Below, one piece after another: positions 9,228 through 18,564 of a stretch of DNA of 64,000 nt; position 1 is the stretch's first letter; every line of letters starts with the position of its first letter. A program made the position numbers and the translations under genes. This stretch comes from a bacterium (lineage in GTDB: Bacteria; Bacteroidota; Ignavibacteria; SZUA-365), in the NCBI GenBank assembly GCA_020444325.1, contig JAHLLD010000005.1:186001-250000 (forward strand), in the 5' to 3' direction. The notes beneath the pieces were generated by a model, which saw only the letters and a list, made by a program, of their open reading frames with translations, ran no database searches and was not told where the DNA came from.

Positions 9228-10976
9228 ATGATTCTCTGGCGATACATACTGCGCGCGCATATCGGACCGTTCTTCTTCTCGAACGCGATCATCATTTTCC
9301 TTTTCCTCCTGCAGTTCCTCATGAAACGTGCGGGCGACCTGGTGGGGAAGGGACTGAGCGTGTGGGTTATCCTCGAACTGATTTCCCTCAATCTCGCGTG
9401 GATGCTGGTGCTGAGCGTGCCGATGTCCGTTCTCGTCGCCTCGCTTATGGCCTTCGGAAAACTTTCAGCGGACAATGAGATCACCATCATGCGTGCGAGC
9501 GGCATGAGCCTGTACCGCATGGTCGCGCCCGTGATTCTCGCGACGATGGTGGTGACGGGCTCGCTGATATGGTTCAACAACTCGGTGCTGCCCGACGCCA
9601 ACGTGCGGCTGCAGACACTGATGACGGACATCATCCGCATCAAGCCCACGCTGTCACTGCAGGCCGGCGTATTCACTTCCGAACATGACCTGCCGAATTA
9701 CCGCATCCTCGTGCGGCGCACGTTCGAGAACAGCAACGACCTCGAAGGCGTGACCATCTACGATCTCAGCGATCCGGAAAACAGCATCGTCGTGACGGCC
9801 AGGCATGGCACCGTGAATTTCTCGCCGGATTACAGCAGCGTGATCATGGATCTGCGCGACGGCGAAATTCATCAGCTCGACAACAAGACCATGAAGAAAT
9901 ACCGCAAGCTGCGCTTCAAACGGCATCGTGTGAACATGCCCGCCAGCGGCTTCGGCTTTACCCGCAGCGATGCGTCCCGCACCCGGCGCGACGACCGTAC
10001 GATGAGCGCGGGCATGATGCAGGCCATTGTCGATTCCATCGACACGCTGCGCAGCGGCAAGATCGAAACCATGGAGCTGCGGCTCACCGATCAGCTGCGC
10101 GCCTACATTGCCGGCACACCGAAGTATTATTCCGCAGCCCCCACCTTCATCCCGAAGCTCCCCGAGCAGGAGCTGCCTCCCGGTCGGCGCAGTCAGCTTG
10201 CTGCGGGACGCAGCACGCTTGCGAATAAGACAGTGCATGCCGGTGAAGCGGGAAAACGTTTTGACGCCCGGCCGGACAGCGCAGATTCTTTTGCCCGGGA
10301 TCCTTCCGCGGGTTGGACGGAAAAACTGGCCCGTACGAAACGCGCCTCGCAGTCAGATCGCGCTGCTTCCTCAGATCGCGCTGCTCCGTCTGATCGCGCT
10401 GCGCCTTCCGATCGCGCTGCCCGGGTGGACAGTGCGGCGTGGGCCGACAGTCTGGCACTGGCAGACAGTGTGGCGCTGGCAAGGCGGGAGGAGGCGAAGG
10501 CGGATTCGGTCAATGCGGCATTCCGCGCACTGACGGATGCGCGGCAGCTGCAGGCCAAGGCCCTGGCGGAATTTTCCGGGGTGGAATTCGACGAGAAGCA
10601 GATCGACCGGTATCTCGTGGAGATTTACAAGAAATATTCCATTCCCGTCGCCTGTCTGGTGTTCGTGCTCATCGGCGCGCCGCTGGGCATGATGGCGCGG
10701 CGTGGAGGATTCGGGATGGGCGCCGGACTCAGTCTCGGCTTCTTCCTTTTCTACTGGGCCTGTCTGATCGGAGGAGAGAAGCTCGCCGACCGCGGTGAGC
10801 TGTCGCCTTTCATGGGCATGTGGATCGCGAATATGATACTCGGTGTCATGGGCATACTGCTGACCATCCGCAGCGCAAAAGAAGCGCGGGTGATCGACTG
10901 GTCCATCTTCACCCGATTTATCCCCAAAAGCCTGCGCGGCGGCGACACCGCCGGCACCAATCCGCACGAGAGCTGA
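9228..10976 (+). CDS. lptF: LptF-like permease of LPS export (LptF/LptG family), with repeat-containing insert
   Basis: A member of the LptF/LptG (YjgP/YjgQ) family, the inner-membrane permease half that with LptB2 pulls lipopolysaccharide toward the LptA/C bridge. The 582-residue product has three N-terminal membrane segments (about 14-120) containing the family signature NEITIMRASGMS, a periplasmic jellyroll domain, and three C-terminal membrane segments (about 465-560, IPVACLVFVLIGAPLGMMARR). Usual members are 350-400 residues. The excess is an insert at about residues 304-437, Ala/Asp/Ser/Arg-rich, with hexapeptide repeats ending in DRAA. It overlaps lptG by one base (TGATG), so the two are translationally coupled. 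Whether it is strictly LptF rather than LptG rests on order and is inference. Confidence 0.9.
   Translation: MILWRYILRAHIGPFFFSNAIIIFLFLLQFLMKRAGDLVGKGLSVWVILELISLNLAWMLVLSVPMSVLVASLMAFGKLSADNEITIMRASGMSLYRMVAPVILATMVVTGSLIWFNNSVLPDANVRLQTLMTDIIRIKPTLSLQAGVFTSEHDLPNYRILVRRTFENSNDLEGVTIYDLSDPENSIVVTARHGTVNFSPDYSSVIMDLRDGEIHQLDNKTMKKYRKLRFKRHRVNMPASGFGFTRSDASRTRRDDRTMSAGMMQAIVDSIDTLRSGKIETMELRLTDQLRAYIAGTPKYYSAAPTFIPKLPEQELPPGRRSQLAAGRSTLANKTVHAGEAGKRFDARPDSADSFARDPSAGWTEKLARTKRASQSDRAASSDRAAPSDRAAPSDRAARVDSAAWADSLALADSVALARREEAKADSVNAAFRALTDARQLQAKALAEFSGVEFDEKQIDRYLVEIYKKYSIPVACLVFVLIGAPLGMMARRGGFGMGAGLSLGFFLFYWACLIGGEKLADRGELSPFMGMWIANMILGVMGILLTIRSAKEARVIDWSIFTRFIPKSLRGGDTAGTNPHES
10350..10475 (+). 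repeat. 18-bp coding repeat in the lptF insert
   Basis: Seven consecutive 18-bp units encode hexapeptides: QSDRAA, SSDRAA, PSDRAA, PSDRAA, RVDSAA, WADSLA, LADSVA. The first four units share a GATCGCGCTGC core; the last three have drifted. The repeat lies in the periplasmic part of LptF just before the second membrane block. Confidence 0.9.
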
Positions 10977-12082
10977 TGCGCAAACTCGACCGCTACGTAG
11001 CCTGGCAGTTTATCAAGACCGTGCTTTTCGCCATCCTGGCGTTCAGCCTGATCTTCATTCTCGTCGACATGATCGAGAATCTCGATGATTTCATCGACCA
11101 GAACGTGCCCACGCATATCATCCTTCTCTACTACGCATATTTCCTCCCACGGATCTTTTCGCTCATGGTGCCCGTGGCCATGCTGCTGGCGGCGCTGTTC
11201 GTCGTCGGCAAGCTGAGCAACAACAACGAGCTGACCATCATCAAATGCGCGGGGGTGAGCCTGTATCGATTCATGGTACCGCTGCTGGGGATCGGACTCG
11301 TCGTCAGCCTGATGATGCTGGGCTTCGACGGCTGGCTGGTGCCGCATATCAATGCGGCGCGGCTCGGACTCGAACGCGAATACCTGAAAAAACACCGTGA
11401 GCTCGGCACGCGCTACAACATGTTCTTCCAGGAAAGCGGCAACCGCATTCTCACCATGGAGTATTTCGATGAGGAAAACGGCACGGCACGCCGCGTGAAG
11501 CTGCAGCGCTTCGATGAAAAAGATCCGACGATACTCCTCCACCGCTTCGACGGGTCATACATGGACTGGAAGCCCGACAGCGCGGTGTGGGTGCTGCATG
11601 ACGTCATCGAACGCGATTTCAGCGTCGACACCACGCTGCCTGTGCAGCAGCGGGAGCATGTGCGCGAATACGACAGCCTTTCGCTCGGACACCTGGTGAT
11701 CACGCCCGACATCATTCTGCGCATGCAGCAGAAGCCGGAGGAAATGGGACTCGAGGATTTCCGCGATTATATCGACAGGCAAAAGCGCGCAGGGAGCGAT
11801 ATCGCCCGTCTCATGGTCGATTATCACGGGAAAATCGCTTTTCCTTTCGCGTCCATCATCGTCGTCTTCTTCGGCGTCCCTTTCGCCTCGGTCAAACGGC
11901 GCAGCGGACTTGCCGTGCAGTTCGGAATCAGCATTTTCCTTCTATTTATATACCTCGTCAGTCAGAAGCTCAGCCAGATCTTCGGCTACAACGGCAATAT
12001 TCCACCCCTGCTTGCCGCGTGGCTGCCCAACCTCCTGTTTTTCCTCGCCGGATCCATCATCATGGCGCGTGTGCAGAAATAG
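10976..12082 (+). CDS. lptG: LptG-like permease of LPS export (LptF/LptG family)
   Basis: The second LptF/LptG-family permease, expected to pair with the preceding product and an LptB ATPase encoded elsewhere. The 368-residue protein has normal family length: N-terminal membrane helices (about 14-105) with the signature NELTIIKCAGVSLY, a central periplasmic domain (about 130-275) and C-terminal helices containing FPFASIIVVFFGVPFASVKRR. The ATG at 10976 overlaps the TGA of lptF by one base, which decides the start over an upstream in-frame codon at 10820. No repeat insert is present, in contrast to the partner. Confidence 0.92.
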   Translation: MRKLDRYVAWQFIKTVLFAILAFSLIFILVDMIENLDDFIDQNVPTHIILLYYAYFLPRIFSLMVPVAMLLAALFVVGKLSNNNELTIIKCAGVSLYRFMVPLLGIGLVVSLMMLGFDGWLVPHINAARLGLEREYLKKHRELGTRYNMFFQESGNRILTMEYFDEENGTARRVKLQRFDEKDPTILLHRFDGSYMDWKPDSAVWVLHDVIERDFSVDTTLPVQQREHVREYDSLSLGHLVITPDIILRMQQKPEEMGLEDFRDYIDRQKRAGSDIARLMVDYHGKIAFPFASIIVVFFGVPFASVKRRSGLAVQFGISIFLLFIYLVSQKLSQIFGYNGNIPPLLAAWLPNLLFFLAGSIIMARVQK

Positions 12083-12154
12083 CCCTTGAATTGCAACGGG
12101 TGAATTCAATAACTTGCAAGACTGCACCGGTGAGTTTTGAAAAAAGGACTGCAC

Positions 12155-12592
12155 ATGACACCACGGACTCTCAAGATTGCGCGTGAATTTCACTGGGAAA
12201 TGGGGCATCGCCTGCCCTTTCACACCAGCGGCTGCGCCAACATTCACGGGCACTCCTATCGCATGATGGTTGAAATCGAAGGCAGCTGTGACGAAAACGG
12301 CATGATGATGGATTACGGGGAGATGAAACGTCTCGTCGCGCCGCTTGTCGATCGCTTCGATCACTGCTTTCTCTGCGACGAAGGCGATGAACTGATGAAG
12401 TCCTTTCTCGCCGGCACCCCCTTCAAACACGTCATCGTTCCCTTCACCACGACGGCGGAAAACCTCGTTTTCCACTTCCTGGATGAACTCTGGAACGTCT
12501 TTCAGCCTTTCCGGCAAGTAACCGGCCTGCGCCTGCGGCTGCAGGAAACGGAAATATCCTATGCGGAGGCGTCACGCACCCGCGAAGGCTAA
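12155..12592 (+). CDS. 6-carboxy-tetrahydropterin synthase QueD / 6-pyruvoyl-tetrahydropterin synthase family
   Basis: A 145-residue T-fold enzyme that converts dihydroneopterin triphosphate, in bacteria usually to 6-carboxytetrahydropterin for queuosine and other 7-deazaguanines. The zinc ligands are present as H18 (EMGHRL) and the HGH pair H31/H33, with the catalytic C27 in CANIHGHSY; the C-terminal glutamate lies in LQETEISYA. The ATG at 12155 follows AAAGGAC; an upstream TTG at 12137 is less likely. Its neighbours (lptG, transaldolase) do not belong to the pathway, and the QueD versus PTPS choice is not decided by sequence alone. Confidence 0.88.
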   Translation: MTPRTLKIAREFHWEMGHRLPFHTSGCANIHGHSYRMMVEIEGSCDENGMMMDYGEMKRLVAPLVDRFDHCFLCDEGDELMKSFLAGTPFKHVIVPFTTTAENLVFHFLDELWNVFQPFRQVTGLRLRLQETEISYAEASRTREG

Positions 12593-12711
12593 TTTCCTGT
12601 CATGCAATGTTTTACGGCGATCAGTGAAAAACTATTGCATGTTGGATATCCGTTTCATACCTTCACTTGTTGGTTTGGCAACTTCACTTAAAGTATTTTT
12701 TGAGGTCTGCA

Positions 12712-13365
12712 ATGAAATTTTTCATCGACAGTGCAAACATTGATGAAATTCGTGAGGCTGCCAGTCTTGGAATTCTCGACGGAGTCACCACCAATCCATC
12801 GCTGGTTGCGAAAGAGGGAAAGAATTTCCGCCAGCTGCTCGACGAGATACTCGCAATCGTCAATGGTCCTGTCAGCGCCGAAGTCGTTTCCACCGATGCC
12901 GAAGGCATTCTGAAGGAAGCGCGCGAGCTTGCCGCCATTCATGCGAACATCGTCGTGAAGGTTCCGCTGATACGCGAAGGCCTGAAGGCCGTGCGGCAGC
13001 TGACCGACGAGGGCATCAAGACCAACGTCACCCTGTGTTTCTCTCCGACGCAGGCGCTGCTGGCCGCCAAGGCCGGTGCCACCTACATCTCGCCGTTCAT
13101 CGGTCGCCTCGATGACATCAGTCAGGACGGAATGGAACTGATTCAGCAAATCGTCACCATATATCAGAATTACGATTATCGCACGGAAGTGCTCGCCGCG
13201 AGCATACGGCATCCTTTACATGTGCTGGATGCGGCCATGATCGGCGCCGACGTCGCGACAATTCCATTCAAAATCATCAACCAAATGTTCAAGCATCCGC
13301 TGACCGACAGTGGTCTCGAGCGTTTTCTTGACGACTGGAAGAACAACGAGACCAAGCTCGTTTGA
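12712..13365 (+). CDS. Small transaldolase (TalB-like/fructose-6-phosphate aldolase subfamily)
   Basis: A 217-residue TIM-barrel aldolase of the short transaldolase family that moves dihydroxyacetone units in the non-oxidative pentose phosphate pathway, or acts as fructose-6-phosphate aldolase. The family opening [13 protein letters not shown], the DGVTTNPSL motif (23-31) and the Schiff-base lysine K83 in VVKVPL are intact. The ATG at 12712 is preceded by TGAGGT; an in-frame start 45 bp upstream would add residues foreign to the family. It stands alone between queD-like and gcvT. Substrate choice between transaldolase and aldolase cannot be settled here. Confidence 0.92.
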   Translation: MKFFIDSANIDEIREAASLGILDGVTTNPSLVAKEGKNFRQLLDEILAIVNGPVSAEVVSTDAEGILKEARELAAIHANIVVKVPLIREGLKAVRQLTDEGIKTNVTLCFSPTQALLAAKAGATYISPFIGRLDDISQDGMELIQQIVTIYQNYDYRTEVLAASIRHPLHVLDAAMIGADVATIPFKIINQMFKHPLTDSGLERFLDDWKNNETKLV

Positions 13366-13487
13366 TTGATGTGTGCGGCGCGCTGACGTCGTCACGGTGA
13401 AGTCACCGTCATGGTGAAAGACAATGGAGAGGCACACGCCTCTGAGCCCGATCACAGTTTTCTTACATAATTTTCCGGCTGACTGAA

Positions 13488-14573
13488 ATGAAGCAAACGG
13501 CATTTCATGACATTCATGTGCGGCTCGGCGCCAAGATGGTGGAGTTCGCAGGGTATCACATGCCCATACAGTATGAGGGCATCATTGCAGAACACAAACG
13601 CGTGCGCAGCACCGTCGGTGTGTTCGACGTCTCGCATATGGGCGAGTTCGAAGTGCGCGGGAGCGGCGCGTTCGATTTCGTGCAGCGCATGACGACCAAC
13701 GACGTGAGCAAGCTCGCCGAAGGCGGCGTGCAGTATTCGACCATGTGCTATGAGAACGGCGGCATCGTCGATGATCTGCTCGTCTACCACTGCGGCGATT
13801 ATCTGCAGCTCGTGGTCAACGCATCCAATCTCGAAAAGGATTTCAACTGGCTGCAGAGTCATCTCGAGGGCGACGTGCAGCTGATCGACAAGAGTGATGA
13901 GACAGCGCTTCTCGCCGTGCAGGGGCCCCGTTCGCTCGACGCCATGCGCAAGATCACGAACATCGACGTCGATGACATTCCATACTATAACTGGCGTCCC
14001 GCCCAGGTTGCGGGTATCGACTGCATGTTCTCCCGCACCGGGTACACCGGTGAGCTGGGCTGCGAAATTTACTTCCCCAACGACGCGCAGATGGCGGAGA
14101 AGCTATGGAACGCCGTGTTCGAGGCAGGTGCGGAATTTGACATTCAGCCTGTCGGACTCGGTGCGCGCGACACGCTGCGCCTCGAAGTCGGCTTCTGTCT
14201 TTATGGCAACGACATCGACGAGACCACCAATCCCCTCGAAGCCAAGCTGGGCTGGATCACCAAGCTGAAGAAGGGTGCCTTCATGGGAAGCGACGCCATC
14301 GCAAAAGCGAAGGAAGCCGGACTGAAGCGCAAGCTGGTCGGCATGACGCTTGAGGAGCGTGCCATCCCACGTCACGGCTATAGCATCGCCATCGACGGGG
14401 AAGTCTGCGGCAGCGTGACCAGCGGCACCATGTCGCCCATGCTCGAGAAAGGCATTGCCATGGGCTACGTGCCGACCGAGCACGCCGATCCCGGTACCCC
14501 GGTGTCCATCATGATTCGCAACAAGGCCGTTCCGGCCATCGTCACAAAAGTGCCATTCGTGGAGAAGCAATAG
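13488..14573 (+). CDS. gcvT: Aminomethyltransferase, glycine cleavage T protein
   Basis: GcvT takes the aminomethyl group from lipoylated H protein and gives 5,10-methylene-tetrahydrofolate and ammonia. The 361-residue protein has typical length and the folate-binding landmarks: YHMPIQYEG near the N-terminus, VFDVSHMGEF (about 44-53), the FMQRM-like FVQRMTTNDV, and the C-terminal barrel with GSVTSGTMSPML. The other glycine-cleavage genes (gcvH, gcvP) are not nearby. It sits 42 bp ahead of ftsK on the same strand. No strong ribosome site precedes the ATG. Confidence 0.96.
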   Translation: MKQTAFHDIHVRLGAKMVEFAGYHMPIQYEGIIAEHKRVRSTVGVFDVSHMGEFEVRGSGAFDFVQRMTTNDVSKLAEGGVQYSTMCYENGGIVDDLLVYHCGDYLQLVVNASNLEKDFNWLQSHLEGDVQLIDKSDETALLAVQGPRSLDAMRKITNIDVDDIPYYNWRPAQVAGIDCMFSRTGYTGELGCEIYFPNDAQMAEKLWNAVFEAGAEFDIQPVGLGARDTLRLEVGFCLYGNDIDETTNPLEAKLGWITKLKKGAFMGSDAIAKAKEAGLKRKLVGMTLEERAIPRHGYSIAIDGEVCGSVTSGTMSPMLEKGIAMGYVPTEHADPGTPVSIMIRNKAVPAIVTKVPFVEKQ

Positions 14574-14615
14574 GCAAGGAGAAACGCACACATAGCGTAC
14601 TGTGCCTGAAACTGC

Positions 14616-17441
14616 GTGAGACGCAAGAGTACAAATAGCGACACGTCGACGAAGTCGACACGCAGCAGGCAGGGACTGGATTCGAAGCGCAAGCTGGACA
14701 TCATCGGACTCCTGATGATCGCCTCCGCCATGCTCATCCTCCTCGCACTGCTGTCTCATTCCCATTCCGATGAAACCGTGGCGGACATCGGCTTCGGGGA
14801 TTTTCTGCGCCTGTTCGCGGGTGATCCGGAAATCCAGGCCCGCGCCGATACCACGGCGAACTGGCTCGGACTGTTCGGCGCCATCATCGCGAACTTCTTC
14901 ATCAATATCACCTTCGGCTATTTCGCCATTGTCTTTCCCGTACTGCTGATGCTCTGGGGATGGTCCATTCTTCGTCGGCGCGATCTGAAGGCGCTCGCCT
15001 ACTATACCAATTACGGGCTGGTGCTGGTCTTTCTGCTTTCCACCTTCCTGGGACTGGTGCGTCTCGTCTCGTGGATGCCAGAGCTCTCGGTTTCGTGGTC
15101 GGGGAATATCGGTGATTTCGTCGCCGGGCTCATTTCCCGTCTCATCGGAACCACGGGCGGCATCATCGTGATACTGACTACCACGGTCGTTCTTGCGGTG
15201 GTCGTCGTGGACTATGATATCCAGGCCACGCTTGACCGTTTCAGGCGCATGCTGTCATACCTGCTCGATCTGCTCTCCGGCAAGGCCGGTGCGCTGTCGG
15301 GGAAGGCCGGTTCGCTGCATTCCGCTTTCCGCGCGGAACGCGAAGCCGCGCTGGCGGCCTCCGGCAACGAACAGCTTTCGATCGACGATGCCGCTTCGAC
15401 TGAGGAAGACGAAGAGCAGCCGAAGCGCAGGCCGCGCCGTACCCTGCGGAGGAAGGATCTCGACATCCCGCCTCCGCCGCCGACGGAAGTTTCCATTTCC
15501 CGTCAGCGCGAGGAAGAGCGCACGCCGCTGCGCACTCCCGCGCAGGATGCGGATGATGAGGTGACCCCGCGATCAAACGGTACCATCTCGCGCGATGCCA
15601 TTGAAGGATTGAGCGGGATATTCGGTATGGGGAAGAAGGAAGAAAAAGCTGCGAAGAAAATGGAAAAGGATTCCGCTCCGAAGTCTTCGGCGAAGCCGCG
15701 CGGTGACGCCGACCGGCCCGTGGACAGCAGTAATGTCCAGGCCGATACAGCGACGGGGGCAGAAACGCAGTCTGCCGGGAGTGTGAACAACGCGGATACG
15801 GCGGCGGGAGAAGAGAGCCCTCCCGCGCCGTCCCTTTCCGAGGTCGTCGCCAACGAGCACGAACGCAAGGCCGTGCAGGCGGCTGTCGCGCGCAAGGTGT
15901 CCGTGGCAGCGGACGGCGGGGATATCGATTCGATGAACAAGCAGCTGGCCGAAACCTCGCTGCGCTACCATTTCCCGTCCCCCGATCTGCTCGACAGGCA
16001 GGAACGCGTCGAAACGGTCAGTGACGAAGAATTGCGTGTCAAGGCCGACCAGGTCAAGGAAAAGCTGGGCGTCTTCGGCATTGGGATCAAGAGTATCAGC
16101 GTGACACCGGGTCCCGTCGTCACCCTCTTCGAACTCGTGCCCGACTCGAGTGTGAAGATCAGCAAAATCGTTTCGCTGGCCGACGACCTGGCGCTGGCAC
16201 TCGCCGCGAAAGGCATTCGCATCATCGCGCCGATTCCCGGCAAGAGTGCGGTAGGAATTGAGATTCCGAACAACAAGCCCGAGTTCGTGAATTTCCGCAG
16301 CGTGGTCAGCGCGAAAGAGTTCACGAAATCTGACGGTCATCTGACACTCGGACTCGGGAAATCGATTACCGGCGACGTCATGTGCGACGATCTTGCGAAG
16401 ATGCCGCATCTGCTGATTGCCGGTGCGACCGGTTCGGGAAAGAGTGTCGGGATCAACGTCATGATCAACAGTCTGCTCTTCCGCATGAAGCCGCAGCAGG
16501 TGAAGTTCGTGATGATCGATCCGAAGAAAATCGAACTTGCGCAGTACCGCGGGCTGAACCGTCATTTCCTCGCCACCTGTCCCGACATCGACGAGGAAAT
16601 CATCACCGATTCCGCCAACGCCGTTATCGTGCTGAAGAGTCTCGAACTGGAAATGGACATGCGCTACACCAAGCTGGCGAAAGCCGGTGTGCGTCATGTC
16701 GATGATTACAACGAGAAGGTTCGCAGCGGCAAGGTGCATGACAGTGAGACGCTCAAGCATTATCAGCTGCCGTACATCGTCGTCATCATCGACGAGCTGG
16801 CGGACCTGATGATCACCGCGGCGCGGGAAGTCGAAGAGCCCATCGCACGGCTGGCGCAGCTTGCGCGTGCTGTTGGGATTCATCTCGTACTCGCGACGCA
16901 GCGTCCCTCGGTCGACGTCATCACCGGAGTGATCAAGGCGAATTTCCCGGCGCGTGTGGCCTATCAGGTGGCGAGCCGCATCGATTCGCGCACCGTGCTC
17001 GACGGTCCCGGCGCCGATCAGCTTCTCGGCAATGGTGACATGCTGTACCTGCCGAGCGGGCAGCCCAAGCCCATGCGCATACAGAATGCGTATCTCTCCA
17101 CCGACGAAGTGGAACGTGTCGTCGAATTCATCAGCGATCAGCGCGGGTATCAGCGTCCCTACTCGCTGCCGTCGGTACGCGCGCAGCAGAAGGGCAAGTC
17201 GCGGGAAGAAGAAATCGGCACGGATGACCTCATGTTCGAAGCCGCGCGTCTGGTGGTGCGGCATCAGCAGGGAAGTGTCTCACTGCTGCAGCGGCGCCTC
17301 AAAATCGGATACTCCCGTGCGGCGCGCATCGTCGACCAGCTTGAAATGGCGGGTATTGTCGGTCCCTACGACGGGAGCAAAGCCCGCATGGTCATGGTAG
17401 AAGACGAAGAGCAACTTGAAGACATTCTGCAAACGCTGTAA
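14616..17441 (+). CDS. ftsK: DNA translocase FtsK/SpoIIIE
   Basis: Membrane-anchored hexameric DNA pump that clears chromosome ends through the division septum. Four or five membrane helices fill residues about 25-200, then a variable charged linker (about 215-430, Pro/Glu/Arg-rich), the RecA-like motor with Walker A GATGSGKS (about 602-609) and Walker B VVIIDELADLM (about 719-729), and a C-terminal winged-helix gamma domain (about 870-941, YSRAARIVDQLEMAGIVG) that reads polar DNA sequences. The start is a GTG with only a weak ribosome site; it gives the N-terminal basic stretch RRKSTNS. The total of 941 residues is normal for FtsK with a long linker. Confidence 0.96.
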   Translation: MRRKSTNSDTSTKSTRSRQGLDSKRKLDIIGLLMIASAMLILLALLSHSHSDETVADIGFGDFLRLFAGDPEIQARADTTANWLGLFGAIIANFFINITFGYFAIVFPVLLMLWGWSILRRRDLKALAYYTNYGLVLVFLLSTFLGLVRLVSWMPELSVSWSGNIGDFVAGLISRLIGTTGGIIVILTTTVVLAVVVVDYDIQATLDRFRRMLSYLLDLLSGKAGALSGKAGSLHSAFRAEREAALAASGNEQLSIDDAASTEEDEEQPKRRPRRTLRRKDLDIPPPPPTEVSISRQREEERTPLRTPAQDADDEVTPRSNGTISRDAIEGLSGIFGMGKKEEKAAKKMEKDSAPKSSAKPRGDADRPVDSSNVQADTATGAETQSAGSVNNADTAAGEESPPAPSLSEVVANEHERKAVQAAVARKVSVAADGGDIDSMNKQLAETSLRYHFPSPDLLDRQERVETVSDEELRVKADQVKEKLGVFGIGIKSISVTPGPVVTLFELVPDSSVKISKIVSLADDLALALAAKGIRIIAPIPGKSAVGIEIPNNKPEFVNFRSVVSAKEFTKSDGHLTLGLGKSITGDVMCDDLAKMPHLLIAGATGSGKSVGINVMINSLLFRMKPQQVKFVMIDPKKIELAQYRGLNRHFLATCPDIDEEIITDSANAVIVLKSLELEMDMRYTKLAKAGVRHVDDYNEKVRSGKVHDSETLKHYQLPYIVVIIDELADLMITAAREVEEPIARLAQLARAVGIHLVLATQRPSVDVITGVIKANFPARVAYQVASRIDSRTVLDGPGADQLLGNGDMLYLPSGQPKPMRIQNAYLSTDEVERVVEFISDQRGYQRPYSLPSVRAQQKGKSREEEIGTDDLMFEAARLVVRHQQGSVSLLQRRLKIGYSRAARIVDQLEMAGIVGPYDGSKARMVMVEDEEQLEDILQTL

Positions 17442-17451
17442 GGAGTATCCC

Positions 17452-18084
17452 ATGAAAACCAGATATCTGCTCTTCGTCCCGCTTCTCCTGCTTCCGCTCA
17501 TGGTGGCCTGGGCCATCGACGCGCGGGAAATAATAGAAAACGTGCAGGAGCGCTACGATGACATCGGCGACGCCGTGATCACGTTCACGCAGAGCGTGCG
17601 ATTCAAAGTTTCGAAAGCCGAACAGTCCGTCGAAGGAACCCTCTATTTCAAGAAGCCCGGGAAATACCGCATTGAAACCGAGGAACGCACCGTGGTGACG
17701 GACGGCAAAACCTCGTGGTCATGGAACCCGCGCAACCGTCAGCTCATCGTGGATAATTACCGCGAAGCGACGCATTCGCTCTCGCCCGAGCAGCTGCTGC
17801 TCAATTATCCGAAGGATTATTATTCCACCTTGATTGGAGAGGAACAGCTCGGCGGACGCACGGTGTACGTGCTCAAGCTCACACCGAAAGAGGACAATGC
17901 CTTTGCGACCGCGATGAAGATCTGGGTCAGCAGCGACTGGCTGATCAGGCAGGTGGAAATCACCGACGTCAACAGCGCCGTGACCACATATCGCATCACC
18001 GGCATCAAGGTTGACACGAAAATAGATGACGCGAAATTCGCATATACCGTACCAGATAAAGCCGAGGTAATTGATCTGCGTTGA
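17452..18084 (+). CDS. lolA: LolA-like outer-membrane lipoprotein carrier protein
   Basis: A 210-residue periplasmic protein of the LolA/LolB fold, which carries lipoproteins from the inner to the outer membrane. A signal peptide (MKTRYLLFVPLLLLPLMVAWA) is followed by the open beta-barrel with helices: the motif VEGTLYFKKPGKYRIE and the DGKTSWSWNP segment are characteristic. The ATG at 17452 follows AAGGAG and lies 10 bp after the ftsK stop, so the two may be co-transcribed. It agrees with lptF/lptG in giving the left part of the window an envelope-biogenesis flavour. Confidence 0.9.
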   Translation: MKTRYLLFVPLLLLPLMVAWAIDAREIIENVQERYDDIGDAVITFTQSVRFKVSKAEQSVEGTLYFKKPGKYRIETEERTVVTDGKTSWSWNPRNRQLIVDNYREATHSLSPEQLLLNYPKDYYSTLIGEEQLGGRTVYVLKLTPKEDNAFATAMKIWVSSDWLIRQVEITDVNSAVTTYRITGIKVDTKIDDAKFAYTVPDKAEVIDLR

Positions 18085-18564
18085 TCGCAGTACCGCTTCA
18101 TCACCGTACATTTGCCGTACTTGAGTCCTGTTCGTCACATGAAGCGCCGCATATCGTCATTAATACGTCATAAGGCGGAAAACAAGGTGTCAGATAATTG
18201 ACATCGGGCGGTATGCCACCATCAAAATCGTTGTTATAAAAGAACTTATTCGTTGGCAAGGTTCTTGCATTTTACCGTCAGGATAGGCGTGCGCCCTACC
18301 GGTGCCCCTGTTTGTGAAAAATTTGTCAGAGTGGAAGTCACTGTTGATTGAAATGTATGCGCTTGGTATATTACAGACTTCCAAAAATTGCAGACGAATG
18401 AAGATTGATAGATTAAGCATGCACACACATTAACACATAAATCGGAGGTTCAAGGTAAAGAAGGAATCAAGAAAGAAAACCAGCTTAGCATTAACCACCA
18501 GTATGTCCACCGCGTTTAACATGTCAATCCCGACCAAATCATTAATCAACAGGAGTATTTTCGA
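18085..18564 (+). promoter_or_regulatory. Long leader region of the 3033-residue surface protein
   Basis: A 480-bp non-coding stretch, clearly richer in A+T than its surroundings, before a gene that appears highly expressed. It contains the best promoter match in the window (18344-18372) and ends in AACAGGAG close to the start codon. No structured RNA family was recognised. Confidence 0.6.
18344..18372 (+). promoter_or_regulatory. Candidate promoter for the giant surface protein
   Basis: A TTGATT hexamer at 18344-18349 and TATATT at 18367-18372 are separated by exactly 17 bp, matching the general housekeeping sigma-factor pattern. It would produce a leader of about 185 bases. Bacteroidota promoters often have a different consensus, so this remains a sequence match only. 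Confidence 0.45.

Noticed and set aside
15573..17264. 563-codon minus-strand frame opposite ftsK
   Set aside because: Antisense to the conserved FtsK motor; composition rich in His, Arg and Asp with no family features.
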